The position numbers and the translations under genes are program-made. A stretch of 64,000 nt of DNA, taken from positions 1,535,924 to 1,599,923 of the forward strand of contig VZTI01000467.1 of the NCBI GenBank assembly GCA_013397865.1, given 5' to 3'. The notes beneath the pieces were generated by a model that saw only the letters and a program-made list of their open reading frames with translations, made no database searches and was not told where the DNA came from. Positions 38,091 through 51,793 of the stretch are shown here, in pieces (position 1 is the first letter of the stretch; every line of letters begins with the position of its first letter). This DNA comes from Struthidea cinerea (taxonomy: Eukaryota > Chordata > Aves > Passeriformes > Corcoracidae).

Positions 38091-41000
38091 ATATTCAGGA
38101 ATCACAATTGAGTGAGGAACTCTCAGATGACTGGAGGAAGGTGAAGCACCCTTTCTTTTTCTTTTGGAAAAGATTTCTTCCTTTTACAAGAACATAAAAT
38201 AATAAAGTTTATAAAAAAACTCTTTTGAGAGTATTTTCCCTCTTTCATTTCTATAATTCTGTTTTTTTTCTCTTTTTCCTTCAAAGTTCATGAAGATACA
38301 GATAATATTGTATATTTTATTATTCCTTTGCCTATCAGCAATTGTTCTGATCTTAAGAAAGTTCCATGGTAGAAAATAGGAAAAACAATATAGACCTTTG
38401 AAAATAAATAATTCCATGCTTTTCATTTTTTATATTCGTTGTCAAAATAGGATAATATTGAAGTAGAAAGAAAACCATGGATTTCTGGCAGTACAATTTT
38501 CCAAAGAAACATTGTAAGCTTGGAAATTCTAAATGAAGTAAGAACATGTTAATTTCTAACTTCCCATAAAAATGTTCAAGTACAATAAAAGTAATGTTTT
38601 CTTATAGATGTTTTTTCTATGTTGACATTGGTTTATTAGCTGGATATGCTTGTATTTGATGTGTTAATAGTTGAATCAAAATCTCGGAACACAACATTTT
38701 TCCATCTTTCTGCCAAGTGTTTACTGTATATAGACATATAAAAGTTTATACATTTTTACTGATTTTACCTGGTTTTAAACACTGAGATGATTGGATCTAC
38801 TATTATTTTTAGAGTTTATATACACATTCTATGAATAAACATAGTTTGAAAATATCATAAAAAGGCAAAAAGGCAATCCTGCAGTCATTTAAAACTGACA
38901 TCATGCACAAATACTTGTGAGGGTTTGCTGGACCATGCAGACATGAGGAGGGGATAGTGAGGGAAATAGTTTGATACCCTCATTTCTTTCCAAGAACTAT
39001 GCTCAAAATGTAAGCAAGCAGACAACAAAGGCAAAACCTTAACTCCTTCCTATCTTTTGCATTATGTAGTTGCACTTGTTCCTTTGATCATCAGTTCTGC
39101 TGATCTCAGGCTAAACTAAAACTGCCTGGCTTTCATCCAGGTATTTATTTCTCCTAAGAGAGTAATAGTGTAAGTAAACACTAGTAAACAATGTTTTATT
39201 CAAAATGGGGATTATATGTTTATCTAAGTGTTCTAAAACCTTGTGTTTGCACTTAAGACCTGACTGTCTCACATTATTGTCAGATAGTTTAATGTGGTGC
39301 TTCATAATCCTGACAAACTACTCAGAACTGTTCTCCATGGTGAAGGGCACCTGCACCTTGCCACTTGCAGAGCATTCTCAGAGAGTGAACCATCTGCAAG
39401 GAGGTAACCATGACTGACTGGTTTTCTATCTGGCACAACTCAGTGGACATTTGTACTTATGTATTTGATTTATGAGTTGTGTTGAGACTGAGTATTTGAT
39501 GGAATACTCATAACAACCATTTTTCTACTTGTTAGTAAGGATTAGTGAGAAGCCACCCACACCCCATGATCTTGTTTCTGTACTCTGATTGGATCACCTA
39601 ATCTTGCTAGCTTCTTTCTATCTCCATTAAAATTAAACTGAGCTTTCTTTCTTTAATGAATTAATTTCTTCTTTAATTATCGTGAGCACTTAAAGGAATA
39701 AATATTAGCTCAAAGTGGTAGTCATGCGGAACAAATATATGAGATACAAGTGCATCAAATTCAGACTGCCATTTGATCTATTTTTCAAGTAATTGTGAAT
39801 ATTTTTCTTACAATGAGAGTTAATACCGGTATGGATGATTTCCACCAATAAAGAACAGAATAGTCTGTCTGAACAATGAGGATGGAGGCGGTATTTGGGA
39901 GTTAGTATGCAGAAAGTACTTAAACAAGCTTTTATAAACCTGATTTTGCAATGACTGTACTTAAGCTCCAGGACTCCTAGGAAACAGATCAGTCAGACTA
40001 AGTGGGACTCTATTCTTAAAGGAATGTATGAATTGAGGTGAAATTATTTATAATTCACACTAACTACAGTCGAAGTCTGAATTCACAACAATACAGTGCG
40101 TGTTTGAAAACTGCATAATAAAACTCCGTGGATATCAAGGTGTTTACTGGGTCTTGGCCAATGGCTTAGAAATGTGTTCTCCAGGTTAGTACAAGTACTC
40201 CCAGGACAAAGATCCTTTGCAAAACCAGAAATCAGCTTGAGGCCAGTTGTTTATTTTCTCTAAGGATAGTCACTTAGAGGTGTTAGGAGGTTCTGATACT
40301 GCTGTCTGGGCTCCTTTGCAATCAAATATTCCTTGAGCAATTTTCCCCCTGTATCAGAGTTGCAAAAATACATCATGTTTTCTTCATTTGACATTGCCAT
40401 GAATTATTTGAGATAAAAGCATGGTGAAATATGAAAAAAATGACAGAAAATTCCTGTGCTAGGTGTCACTAATATAAATTAGACCCATTTGTTCTTCCAC
40501 AACTTACTTATGCCAATTTAAATTGCCCACTTTTGTTCTAAAGTGTAAGTAAATACTAATGAACTGCTCCAAGGAATATGCATAGCAGAAATGCTTGCTT
40601 TGCACAGAAATGTAGTAATGACCAACACTGAACTATAGTCACATCTCACACCATCCTGCAGAAAACCCCGTGGGAAAAGCTAAGCTCTTCAGCGTGACTC
40701 CAACACTAACACCTGCAGGTAGGACACGTTAAAAAGCAAATCCAATGTGAAAAACCATGGACAGAGACGGGTGTTCTACACTGCTTCCTGTAGGTCAAAC
40801 TCAGAGCCTTACACTGCACTTTGCATCAGGGGCACAGATGAGCTGATGGTGGAGCACCAGTCTCTCAAACCGCATTTAGTGCAAGATTCAAAACCATCAC
40901 ACAAAATCCTGTGGAGATTGCATCTCGGTGTGACAAAGGGATGGATTACTGTATCAGGGTCTGTATCTGAGAGAGTTGCAATCTTCTGAGAAAGCACAAA

Positions 41001-43189
41001 GACCCAAAAGAAACCTTTGGAAATCAAATTTGTCTGTTTATTTGACCTGTGAAGGAATAGGCCTTTTCTACATGACAAAACACACTCAAATGTAGTAGGT
41101 AATGTGTTTATTTTAACTATGCTATATGCAAACTTTCTGCAGCACGTACTGTGTAAGTAATAATGTTGTTTTTACAAGTTACCTACCATAGATCTCTGCT
41201 ATTAAATCATTTTACTACTTTTGTTTAGATCACAAACCAGCAAGTAGTAGAACATAGATAAAATACTACAGTTCTCCTAGAGAGTAAATACTGTGCAAAG
41301 TGTACAGTAGTCTTTATTCCAGCAGTCTGATTATACACAAGTGTGATGTACAACAAATCACCAGCAGGAGGGAATACTTGGAACAGAACAAACTACTTTT
41401 TTATCAGTCATTTCTTTTAAAAACACTGAGTAGTGTACTAGAAGCCCATTTTATGTTTGTGTGTACTGAGTATATTCCTGTTTAAAATATTGTGGTTTAG
41501 TTTGACCGTAGTACTTGATGGCAACACACAGCTCAGTTACTTATAAAAACAAAATACCAGAAAATAACACAAGAGGAAAAATCTCTTTCAAACTCAGATT
41601 CATATGTCTATTTAATTTTGTACCTATGAAGGATGTCAGCTGACTTCTACTGTAACATATTTTAAAGAGAAACACCAAGAACAAATAGTGAAGAAAAACA
41701 AGAATATTAAGTTGAAAGTCATACATTAACTGTGAAAGAATCAAAGCCTAATAGTGAAAATGAAAAATTTTTCTCATAAACCAAATATTTTGTGTGAGAG
41801 AACAAAAAATAAAGGCAAAGCTCGGGAAATGGGATATTTCTTGCTTTGGTTTTCAAACCACAGGTTGCCTATAAAAACTTGGCAAGCACCAGAGGCTCTT
41901 CGTACGAAAACTTAATGCTGAAAGTAATGGCAGCAAATGCTTAGCATATTTCCCTTTGAAAGTACACATTTGGCTTTTCATTATAATTTAGTACCATAGT
42001 CTTTAACCTTCCATCCGTTGCAAGCTCCTAGCAGGACTTTAAACTTATCTTCACAACCAGAACTTTTAGAAGCTTTGTGGTACAACTGCAAGCACTGGTA
42101 TAAGACCAAAAGGTCTTATAAAATTGGGAGTGGTATTTACACATATTTTTTATTTGTTGTCTTTAAACATAAGGAATGGTTGCATTAGGACAAATGACAA
42201 CCACCACTTTAGAACAGATGAAATTCAAACTGCCAAAGACAAGGTAGAACTGAACATCCTTACAAGCCCCCTACATATATGCACATCAGTGATGTCCTTT
42301 AGACTCAGCTCCAGTATGTTGCCTTTGGAAATCTGCAGAAGCAGATTTAGTAGGAAATCCTACAGATTTCCTCTGACTCCTTCAGCAAGCTTTTGTTGTG
42401 CATCCTGCAAGGCCTTGCTCTCTGTGTGCTCCCTCCTCTTCCCAGTTGTGGACAAAATCATTGCTGTCCTCCAAATGCTCAGCTGCTTAGCCGGCGAGGT
42501 TGTCCTACTCACAGATCTCCAGGAAAAGGGCAGCTCCCATCCCCAGTCAGTTCGTTTTGAAGGAAATGTGCCACAGTAAGATCCACACATAAAGAAAGTA
42601 CTCCCAGTCATAGTGAACCATAAAAAAAACCCCAAACAAACAAAGCAAAACAAAATAAAACAACAGAAAAAAGCAACCAAACCCCACACTTTTCTGGTAG
42701 AATCCACTTGCAGTAAAATTGTCCATGACATAAAATTTCCCAAATGGTAAAAATACTACATTACATAATTTAGCTTCCAGTGTTTTTTCTGAACTTGATA
42801 TCATCCTGTTGCTTTGCCAAAAAACAAAGCTGTCCCATCTGAAGTACAGCAAACCAGTTCTCAGCTAAAGCAAAGCACTAACTGTGATAAATGTACACAT
42901 ACATACATATCCGAAAGAGAGGTGTGAGTGAGATCTCATGCTTTTTCTGAAAAGAAAGTTATAAACACCCATGCTCGTCTGCTTTTTAATTTTAAAACAT
43001 ATGGTTCCTCTTAATCAGACAGAATAATACCAGAATTTCATGTATAAGCCATTAGAGATGAAATATTAACCTAGAACTTCAATTCAGTCTTAGAATTAAG
43101 AACAAATATTTTTAAGATAAACTAGATTTTAAAAAGCCTCAGAATTAGTATTAGCTTACACTAAAAACAGTCAAACTGAAATAACTAGA
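38091..43189. other. AT-rich non-coding stretch
   Basis: No gene is recognised in 5.1 kb. The 151-codon frame at 42124-42579 (+) is the longest in the window. A 127-codon minus frame overlaps it, and neither has a domain, so both are probably chance frames. A C/A-rich low-complexity patch occupies about 42620-42690. A 9-base perfect hairpin with loop AAAA lies at 42099-42120. Confidence 0.5.
42099..42120. repeat. Perfect 9-bp hairpin
   Basis: TATAAGACC at 42099-42107, loop AAAA at 42108-42111, and the exact reverse complement GGTCTTATA at 42112-42120. The stem is AT-rich and short. No gene is attached to it. Confidence 0.8.
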
Positions 43190-44355
43190 GGTGACAGTAA
43201 CCTCAAATTATTCTGGTGACCCTCTGTGATGGAGTGACTGCCACAGTCAAAAAGTGAAGACCACCTACAGTTCTGTTAGACCTTCAGCAAGGTCCCACAT
43301 GACATCCTTATCTCCAAACTGGAGAGACATGGATTTGAAGGGTGGACAATTCAGTGCATAAGAAATTTGCTGGATGGACACAGTCAGCGAGTTGTGGTCA
43401 ATGGCTCTATTTCCAGGTGGAAGCCTGTGTGGGACAAGTGGTGTCCCCCCCTCATCAGAGTGAGATCAGAGTTCTGGGGTCTGTCTTGGGGCTGGTACTT
43501 TTTAATACCTTTATCAAAGACACAGACAGTAAGATCAAGAGCACTCTCAGCAAGTGCAGACATTACAGAAAGCTGAGTGGAGAAGTAGACACAACAGAAG
43601 CAAGGGATGCCATCCAGAGGGACCTGGCTGCACCTGGGTTGAGGCAACACCAGACATGAGCACAGACTGGGAGAAGAACTCATGGAACACAGTCCTGCCG
43701 AGGAGAACTGGGGGTTCTAGTGATTGAAAAGCTGGACATGAAGCAGCAATGTGTGCCCACAGCTCAGACCTGGGCAACACCAAAGGAGGAGTAACCAGTA
43801 GGTCAAGGGATGTGATTCTTCCCCTCTACTCTGCCCTCACGAGAACCCACCTGGAGTGCTGCACCCAGGTCTGGAGTTCTCAGCACAAGAAAGAAATGGA
43901 CCTGTTAGAGTGAGTCCAGAGGAGGACCATGAAGATGATGAGAGGGATGGAGCTGAAAGATTTGGGACCATTCAGCCTGGAGAAGAGAAGACTCCAGGGA
44001 GACCATACAGCAGCTTTCCAGTACTTAAAGGGGGCCTACAAGAAAGCTGGAGAGGAACTTTTTACAAAGGCATGTAATGATAGGACAAGGGGGAATGGCC
44101 TTAAGCTGTAGGAAGGAGGATAGATTTAGATTAGATGATAGGAGAAAATTCTTTATTCAGAGGGTAGTGAAGCACTAGAACAGGTTGCTCCGTCCCTGAA
44201 AGTATTTGAGGTCAGGTTGAAGACAGGTTGGATGGGGCTTTGAGCAACCTGGTCCAGTGGAAGGTGCCCCTGCCCGTGGCAGGGCAGGTGAAACTAGATG
44301 ATCTTTAAGGTTCCTTCCACCCCAATTACATGATTGATGCTATGATTCTATGATT
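43190..44355 (+). mobile_element. CR1 LINE, 3' part including damaged reverse transcriptase
   Basis: The sequence follows CR1 ORF2 from the middle of the RT domain ('gaccttcagcaaggtccc' and 'catggatttgaagggtgga' words; translation 'LLDGHSQRVVVNGS') to the 3' end. The segment that should encode FADD reads as 'ctcagcaagtgcagacatta', with bases lost, so the active site and frame are destroyed. About 100 bases seem missing after 43640. Downstream are 'gagtccagaggagg', 'cagcctggagaagagaag', 'tttttacaaaggcatgtaa' and 'gatgatctttaagg', ending in 'tatgattctatgatt'. The copy is inactive and 5'-truncated. The copies at 8396-9102 and 33741-33833 share the 3' words and probably belong to related subfamilies. 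Confidence 0.93.
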
Positions 44356-47300
44356 ACAGAACTATTCCTTGCATTAAGCACAGGAGTCCTTAAATTTGTA
44401 TTAAATTCCATTTAAATACCATCAAACCAAGAGGAATGAAGTAGTATATAATTAATAGATTTTTTTAAATTGTAACAGTAAGTTTTATTTCCCTACTGTG
44501 AGATAAGGCAATGTGGACTTTTTTGGATGCCGCATAAACATTTTGCATCCTGTGCAATTTTCATGGAAAGGTTTTACTTTATATACAGTTCACTTTATAC
44601 GTTCAGAGGTATTAAGGAATTCTCAGAAATTGATTTGCATATATCTCAAGTTATTTCTCTGCTATTCATACCTTGCTGCTGTACTACTCAATTGCATAAT
44701 TATAATGAGCTTTTTGTTGCTTAGTACATAGAAAATCAGAAGTGAAAAATTAATTGGAGGTAATTCATTAGCTCCTCTGTATCAAAAAAAAAAAAAAATG
44801 CTACAGCTGGAAGCCCAAGATTCTAATTCCAAAACAATCAAACTCTGATCTGTTGAAAATTTGCTCAAACCAGCTTACCAACTACTCTACTATTTTCCCA
44901 AAATTAAAATGAATGTAGCAACTGGCAATATATCTCCATGCCTAATGTAGACTTTATGGCATTCAGTCTGAGAAGATTTTGACATGGTTAAGTTTTCCAC
45001 TAATCAGAACAAGAATGCCTTCCCTTCAGACATATCTCCTCACAGATATCTCTATAAGCTTGTACAATAGCTTCCTGTCACAAGGTACTGGCCACTTGTA
45101 AATTTAGATGCCTAAAGTTAGGCTCCTAAATCCATAGTAAGGAGCCTAATTCTTTGTGGCTACCTCTGAAATCAAACTGCAATCAATGCAATCTCACCTT
45201 TTTACAAATATTTTTATTTTATCCATGTGCTTGCAAATGGATTTAGAAAAAAAATTTTAGGAGACATGGTTCAGTCACTTTGGATTATTATTTTGTTTGA
45301 TCCTTCTTAATCATAAGAACATGATTTCTACAATATGGAACAGTTTGGTCAACATACTTTAAACTTTCTCCTGTAGATTCAGATTACAGCTTCAAATTAT
45401 TCTTTGAACGCTTGAACATCTGCAAGAAATACTTACAAATTGCAAGAGAAAATGGAAAATATGTATTTTGATTTTTTTTTCCTTTCTTTGGTTATAAAAG
45501 ACAAGCTTATTGTGGAATTGGATCATTCTAAAATCAGAATGCTGTAGAAAGCAGTCATCTGCTTCCTCAAAGTGGTTGTGGTATGGTGTTGCATGCTCAA
45601 ATATTGTACTTGCACGTCTTTAGTTTCTACATCTCCTGTGCAAACATTTCACATGGGAAAAAATTCTGATAACACTGTTTCATGTCTTTTAAATAGCCAA
45701 GTTGGTGTATTTTGATGAAAGAAAGATGCAGAAGAAGTGTCTCTGATTTGTAGTTATCATTCTTAATTTGGGGTTTCCTTTCTTCATGTGGCTTACAGCA
45801 CTGAGACTTCTATCAGTGTTTCTAATGCAAGAACAATGTTGCTTCAAAAAGACCCTGGAACTCCTGTTGGGTTGTTATAATTACTCATTCCAAATCTTCA
45901 ATTAGATTCTTCATAACATGATGTTGTCTTGTTTATTATTTAAAACAAAAGAGACCAAGCCAAATGCTTTGAATTTATTTGTCATTAAGGCATTCTTGAA
46001 TATTTTGTTGGTAAGGCAATGCATGTAAAGAGTTATTATATCAGCTGTTCTTTGTCATAGCCATAATCCAAACTCCACAGAACTTCAAGTAGTTCTTGAA
46101 ACTTGTGCCAATGTGGAAATAAAAACCTCAAATATTTAAGCATACAAACCACAACCCACTGATCCATTTCTTCGTCCAGATTCATTGATCAAATTCTATT
46201 AGATACACAAATGTGACGCTGAATTAATTCACTGATGACTCTGACATTCTGTTAGTAAATATATTATGAAAAATTGGCAACACAGATTCATATGACAGAG
46301 GCTTAGCACTGCAGAGTCTTTGGTCTTAAGTTATGTCCTTTCACTCCTAATTTTAGGAAAAAAGTCAAACTATATGTCACTCTGCTGTTATATCAGGACA
46401 TGATTTAACCTACGTTTTTATAAATTTTTTATGCTCAGCACTTAAATATTTTCTTTGGAAGAATATTTCTGAGAGGCTGTTACTACCAGGCCCTCCAGAA
46501 CTGAAGGTCCCTTTAATTTTACTTAAGTGTGTTTTGAGTGCAACTTCTTGCTTGTGCAGTGCTTTGACTGCTGTGGTGTAATTTCATTCACCTCTTTTCT
46601 AAGGGCCATGATGAGAGGCTTCTTTTTTTTTTAACTCCAACTTCCTCTCCCTTGCATACATTGTCCATTTATACCACCCACGTTCATCTCTTTGAACTAA
46701 TTCTCTCCTTCTTTCCTTCCTCTTCCTTCCGCCTTTATTTTTCTATTTTAGACCATATGCCATTCAGACCCTCCCTGAAAGTCTCTTACTTTGTTTTTGT
46801 CCATCACTGGATACGAAATGGACTGTTGTTCTCTATCTTCCTTGATGCATTTAATTGAGAAAGTGTTATTTTTTTCTGAGGAGTCAGGTAAGACAAATGC
46901 AACCTCATCCTAAATATCAGGACTCACTTTTGAGCAGCAGGAGGACTGCACACCAAAGAGAAGTTACCGAGTAGAGCACACGAGAATGCTGGTATGCACA
47001 TCGTTGCACAGCAGGGGCTCACATCAGCCAAGGACTTAAGATCTTCTTAACAAACAAATATGCTACTTCCAAGAGAAACAAGAAAAAATCAGACTAATCA
47101 TAAATTTGAGAAAAAACGAGATAATCTGTCAATCAACATGGAGAAGAATACACAGTACCCTCCACTAAACACAGTGAGACTGAGCTGTTTGTTGCACGTG
47201 GGTTCACCTACATTCAGATTGTGTTGAATGACTCTGCCAGTGTTCGTGGAAAGGTCATTTCCTGCATTCATAGAACTAGGGGAATTTTCTGCTGGGTTTA

Positions 47301-49601
47301 CTATTTGAATATGGAATCAGTGTCAGATCAGACTAGAAATACAGACTAATTGTACAAAGTTGTTGTGCTAAACAGAGGCAAGATTTTGATATAGTATAGA
47401 AAGCACGTCTGCCAGCTGGAGAAGTTCTGCCAGAGGCACCTATGTGTCTTACTCTGAGTCAGATGCTACACTAAGCTGACCAGTGATGAATTCCTGCAGC
47501 ATATCCACATGGAAAGCCCAGGTGTAATGGGATGGACATATGGCTTGAATCAATGATGTACATATGTTCAAGCACCTCCTATGAAGGGAACTGGAGTGTG
47601 GAAAGAGGAAGCAGTGGTGATCCAAGAAAGTGCTTCTAGGACACCCTAAAGGCAGGATTGATTGAGTGCAACCTTCTGGCAAAATCTTTTGAGTTCTTTG
47701 CCAGAATGATACAGGAATGGATCATCAAGGTGAGGGAAGGCATAGGCCTCTTTGAACAAAAGCAGATGCGGTTGGCCAGGACAAGCATGTGGGGGGGCAG
47801 GGGAAAAGCAGATTTTGTCAGCAACAGCAGCAGCAATAGATCATTCCATGCAGATAGTGAGTGGCATGGTTACAAGCATGGTAAAAAGTAGTTATCCTTT
47901 ACAGGCCTCTACAAGCTTTAATTGCACCCACTGCATTTGACTCACCCATCAACTGAACAGGACCGCCTTCCTCCACTTGGAGGGACAAACTGTGAGTGAT
48001 TCAACAGTTTCACACACATTAAAAATATCTGTGGTGAAATATTTTGGTGTTTTTTTTTTCCTTTCACTTCAATATTGAAGCCATATTTAAAGGGATATTA
48101 AAACAAAGTGAACTCAGAAAAGCAAAACTTTCTTTATTCTAATAAATTAATCATGAAAATGCAAAAATTTTATCTTTATAACTCCTTTTTCTTTAATTTT
48201 GCTAACCTTGTCAAGGCCTCTGATCTCTCTCTGTTATTCCGATAGTCTTCTAATTGTTAAATCTGACATCTGTCAGGTTTTGTGCAGCCTGGGTATATCA
48301 ACTAGTTGCTGATTTTAACAACATTCATATCTTTGTTCCTGGAAACTTTATTCCAGGTGGAAATCTTCCCAGAAACCATGGAGCAAATGAGAAGGGAAGT
48401 TGACCTACCTCAGAGACCCCTGCAGCTCAGGACAGAGGTCGCCTGGAGAGGTTACATAACTTGGTCTGCTCTTGCATCTTCTGAGGGCATGACTAGAACC
48501 CAGCTCTGTAAAACAATGTATGTGATTTCAGTGCTTCCCCATGCATCCGGGAAACTGCATGCACCTCAGTCCTCTGGCCTTTAGCTAAGGCTCTAGAAAC
48601 ACAGTTGGTCCCACTACTGACTGTAGAAGGAGCTCAGCATGATTATCTCAGACTTTAATGTCTGCCAGTCAGATATCAAACATAGAACAAAAACCTGTGG
48701 GGATCTGAACTTTCTGAAATGGAGCTTCCTAGACTTCCACGGTCCTGCTGTGCGCACCAAAAGCTGTCTCCTCCCTCGCAAGACACAATGCTTATTCAGA
48801 GGTCACAAATTTAGCAAAGAGTTACTGGAAGTTTCACAGGTACCACTTACCTTCTCAATATGCATTTTGTAAAATAAGGAGTGGCATCTCTCTTCATCTG
48901 TTTTTGGAAGGAATGGCTCAGTTGATAATGACAACCTGTGCTCTGCATTGCAGTTCCTTACTTGCTGTTGACTGTCACAGATCTGACAGAGTGCTCAGCA
49001 GAGCATGTACCCGCACAAGATAAAAGACTCTTTTCTCTTTTACATGTTCCAGGGCAGTTTTTTTGATCTGCTCGGCGGCTGCAGTTAGAGTCAGGCTAAG
49101 GAGACTAACCATCCCAATCATAGTACAAAAAATTCAGCACCTGACTAAAGGCTGCTAAACCTCTTTCAATTCCTTCAGGGACCCTGCAGCAAAACTAGCT
49201 TTTTTTTTTTTCCTTTCAGTCATTGCCATTCATGTTGCTTGAGAAGTTCTCTTCAGAGAAGTGTAAAGATCCAAATAGTAAAGTCAAATTCAAAATTTTT
49301 GCACTTTTATCTTTCCTGTTGGGAAAGTAAGGGAGTGTTCTGTCCTGAGAACATCCAGGCTTTAGCAAACTGCAGGTGACAGTTTTGCAGTTTTCTGGCT
49401 CATCTATGCAGTCAGCAAGTCTCCTAGCTTTATATCCTGACACCATCTGATCCTTGTAAGCCCTCATATCTCTTCAGGGCATGAAAGCCCATTGAGATGA
49501 AACTACTGATTAAATGAACAGCAGCAATAGGAAAAACTACAGCGTTACAATGAGATTTGAAGAAAAAAAAGAAACCTTGAGCAAATATTATTGCACTTAC
49601 C
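44356..49601. other. AT-rich non-coding stretch
   Basis: No gene is recognised. A short A-run lies at about 44785-44798 and a pyrimidine-rich patch at about 46680-46750. A possible ancient repeat fragment at 45095-45165 is listed separately. Open frames such as 47658-47891 (+) and 48306-48584 (+) show no domain. Confidence 0.5.
45095..45165. repeat. Possible ancient repeat with inverted 'taggctccta' words
   Basis: The phrases 'gatgcctaaagttaggctcc', 'taaatccatag' and 'taaggagcctaatt' form an imperfect inverted arrangement (AGGCTCCTAA against TAAGGAGCCT). The 'taggcacctaa' theme recurs in old sauropsid repeats as I remember them. The family name is not known to me, and only about 70 bases are involved. 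Confidence 0.35.
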
Positions 49602-49911
49602 TGTTGTCACTGTGGTGTACCGAGAGTGGCAAGAAGAATGACATTAGAGAGAATGAGTCTAGGAAAAAATTCCCTTTTATTAATAATTAAATCAGTCCTT
49701 TTATAACTTGGTTTGCAATAGAGGAATGACACAATTTGTTCACGGCTCAGCCACCCACCTAAGTGATTGGCCGAACGGTATAACACCTACTTCAAAATAT
49801 TTTTTTTCAATGACTTAAAACATCTCCACAAACATTGTGCAACTGTGAAATAGTTTACAAAATAACAAACTGTTTCTCAGCTGGTCTGCATGAGAAAGCA
49901 ATGTTCTCACA
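49602..49911 (-). mobile_element. Probable solo LTR of an endogenous retrovirus
   Basis: Read on the minus strand, the segment starts 'TGTGAGAAC' and ends 'GTGACAACA', the TG...CA form of an LTR. In order it holds a CAAT-type box ('GGCCAATCAC', about 49765-49775), a TATA box ('TTATAAAAGG', about 49697-49706) and a polyadenylation signal ('AATAAAAGGG', about 49673-49682). A U5-like stretch then runs to 49602. This order is what a retroviral LTR requires. No gag, pol or env remnant and no primer-binding site adjoin it, so it is most likely a solo LTR left by recombination. I could not find an exact flanking duplication ('ttacc' against 'gaata'), so the ends may be off or the site may have decayed. 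It could instead be a diverged promoter-like sequence. Confidence 0.6.
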
Positions 49912-51775
49912 GAATATTGAGAAAAGCTGAAGAATTTCTCTGCTTCTAACTTTTAGCATCCGTAATCTATGATGCTCATCTTTGCTGCAAATAGGTAAGT
50001 ATAAGCTCAGTAACTACAACAGAGAAACTGCAGTAGTTTCAGACTACTGTTAGTGCCACCTATCTACTTTTCAGCTTTGTTAGCCTTATTTACAAACTTC
50101 CAAAAAGCACTGGGCTACAATTTCTGTCTCCACCATGTAACAGTGAAAAAGAAGATAAATGTGAATATTATTTGAAAAATAGGAAACCTTTCTCAAAACC
50201 CATATAGTCAAGACCAAAGGAACCCCAAGAATTATATACAGAAAGCTAAAGAGCAGATGAGACCACATAACTTACAAAGTGCATCAGGAAGAAATCAGCA
50301 CATTGCCTTCTAAGATCCTTACCCAAAGCACTAGCTGGCCACACTCACCAAGTCGAATAAAGAATCCTTTTTCAAAGGCAACATCTAAGATTTACGCCTA
50401 ACTTATAAGCAGATGCTGAAGAGCTCTTGAGGTGAAGCGTTTCAAAAAGCAAGTCCATTAGGAACACAACACCTGAGTGGAGTTTAGGCTAAATTTAAGT
50501 CCAAAATTAGTACCCAAAAATTTTCCTTGGCTGATGCCTTGCTCTGAAGGCAATGTGAGTTTTAGAGTGTTCAGATTTGCTCTAGTTCAAGCTAGGATGA
50601 GGAGCTGGGCACCTTGCTTACTAACCTCGTAGGAATCCCAAATTAATCCTGACTCCCCTGAGGGACTCCTGTAAGTGCTTAGCATTTCTTGCCCCTTGAA
50701 TGAGTCCCTACTGGCTGAGCTGCCTGACTCAGATCACAACCCACAGAGTATGCCCAGGAAGCACTAATAAAATCAAGCTGCTGGCAGCATCATGAGAAGC
50801 TGTGCTTCGATTTTAAAACCCCAGGGCAAGGCAAAATGAATGCACTTTATCCCATTAATTAGCCTATGTAGTAGGAATAGAGTCTACAGCTCAGTACATC
50901 CCACCCCCCTGGTTCAAGGGGTTGAGGACACTGAACTGGGGCAGGAGCTACACATAGGAGAGAAGGAAATTTGCAAAAATTTGCTGACTCTGCAGCTGTT
51001 AGTCTGTGAGCAGGTGATTTCATTTATTGAAAAGACTGTATCCAGCTTATTCTTCCAAAGCAAATCAGCAACAGCCTTATACTGAAGAGAGGACACAAAT
51101 ATGCAGCGCACAAGTGGCCACAAATGCCTGGGCTGGGCTGCTTGCACCCCAGGGACAGGCAGGATTTCACACAGCCCTGCTCAGTGTTTCCTGGGCTGGT
51201 GGATAGGTTTTGATCCTGTCCTGACATACCTAATCTTCTCCATGGGCTGTACAGAATGCTAAATTCTGTTTCCGGGGAGAGTTCTCTTGAATTATGATCA
51301 AATTGGATAACTTTGTCATTTTTGCGGCACCCTATAGCCGGACCCAGCTGTATAAATAAGCACAGCTTAGCAGAAGTCTGTATAACTTCACTGATCTATG
51401 TCTGTTTAGATTTTGGCCCTAGAATATTGATTTATTATTTGGTATCTTAGCACTTATTTTCATGGGCAGCAGGCCTGATTTTTCATACAATCAAATGGAT
51501 ATTTTTTAAGTCGCTCTTCAGTTGTAATCAGTATTTCTTTTTACATTCAGTGCATAAAAATTGCTAGCAGCTTTAAAACCACCATAATACAGTCATGTGG
51601 ATCTTTGACGAAGTGTTCTTTGACGAATGTCCCAGAATTTTGTATATGAAACAGAACAGGAAGCAGTTTTCCAGGAACAGAGCAAACAACTAATCCATCA
51701 TTTGTGTATACAAATAGTATGTTAATTATGTCTCCCTCTTCAATCTATTTGACTACTTTAACTTAAAGTTATTTT

Positions 51776-51793
51776 AAAAAAAAAAAAAAAAAA
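51776..51793. repeat. Poly(A) run, 18 bases
   Basis: Uninterrupted A-run on the plus strand. No retroposed gene was recognised just upstream. Confidence 0.9.

Noticed and set aside
42124..42579. Longest open frame in the window (151 codons)
   Set aside because: No recognisable domain, no splice or promoter context, and a 127-codon frame overlaps it on the other strand. It is consistent with a chance lack of stops.
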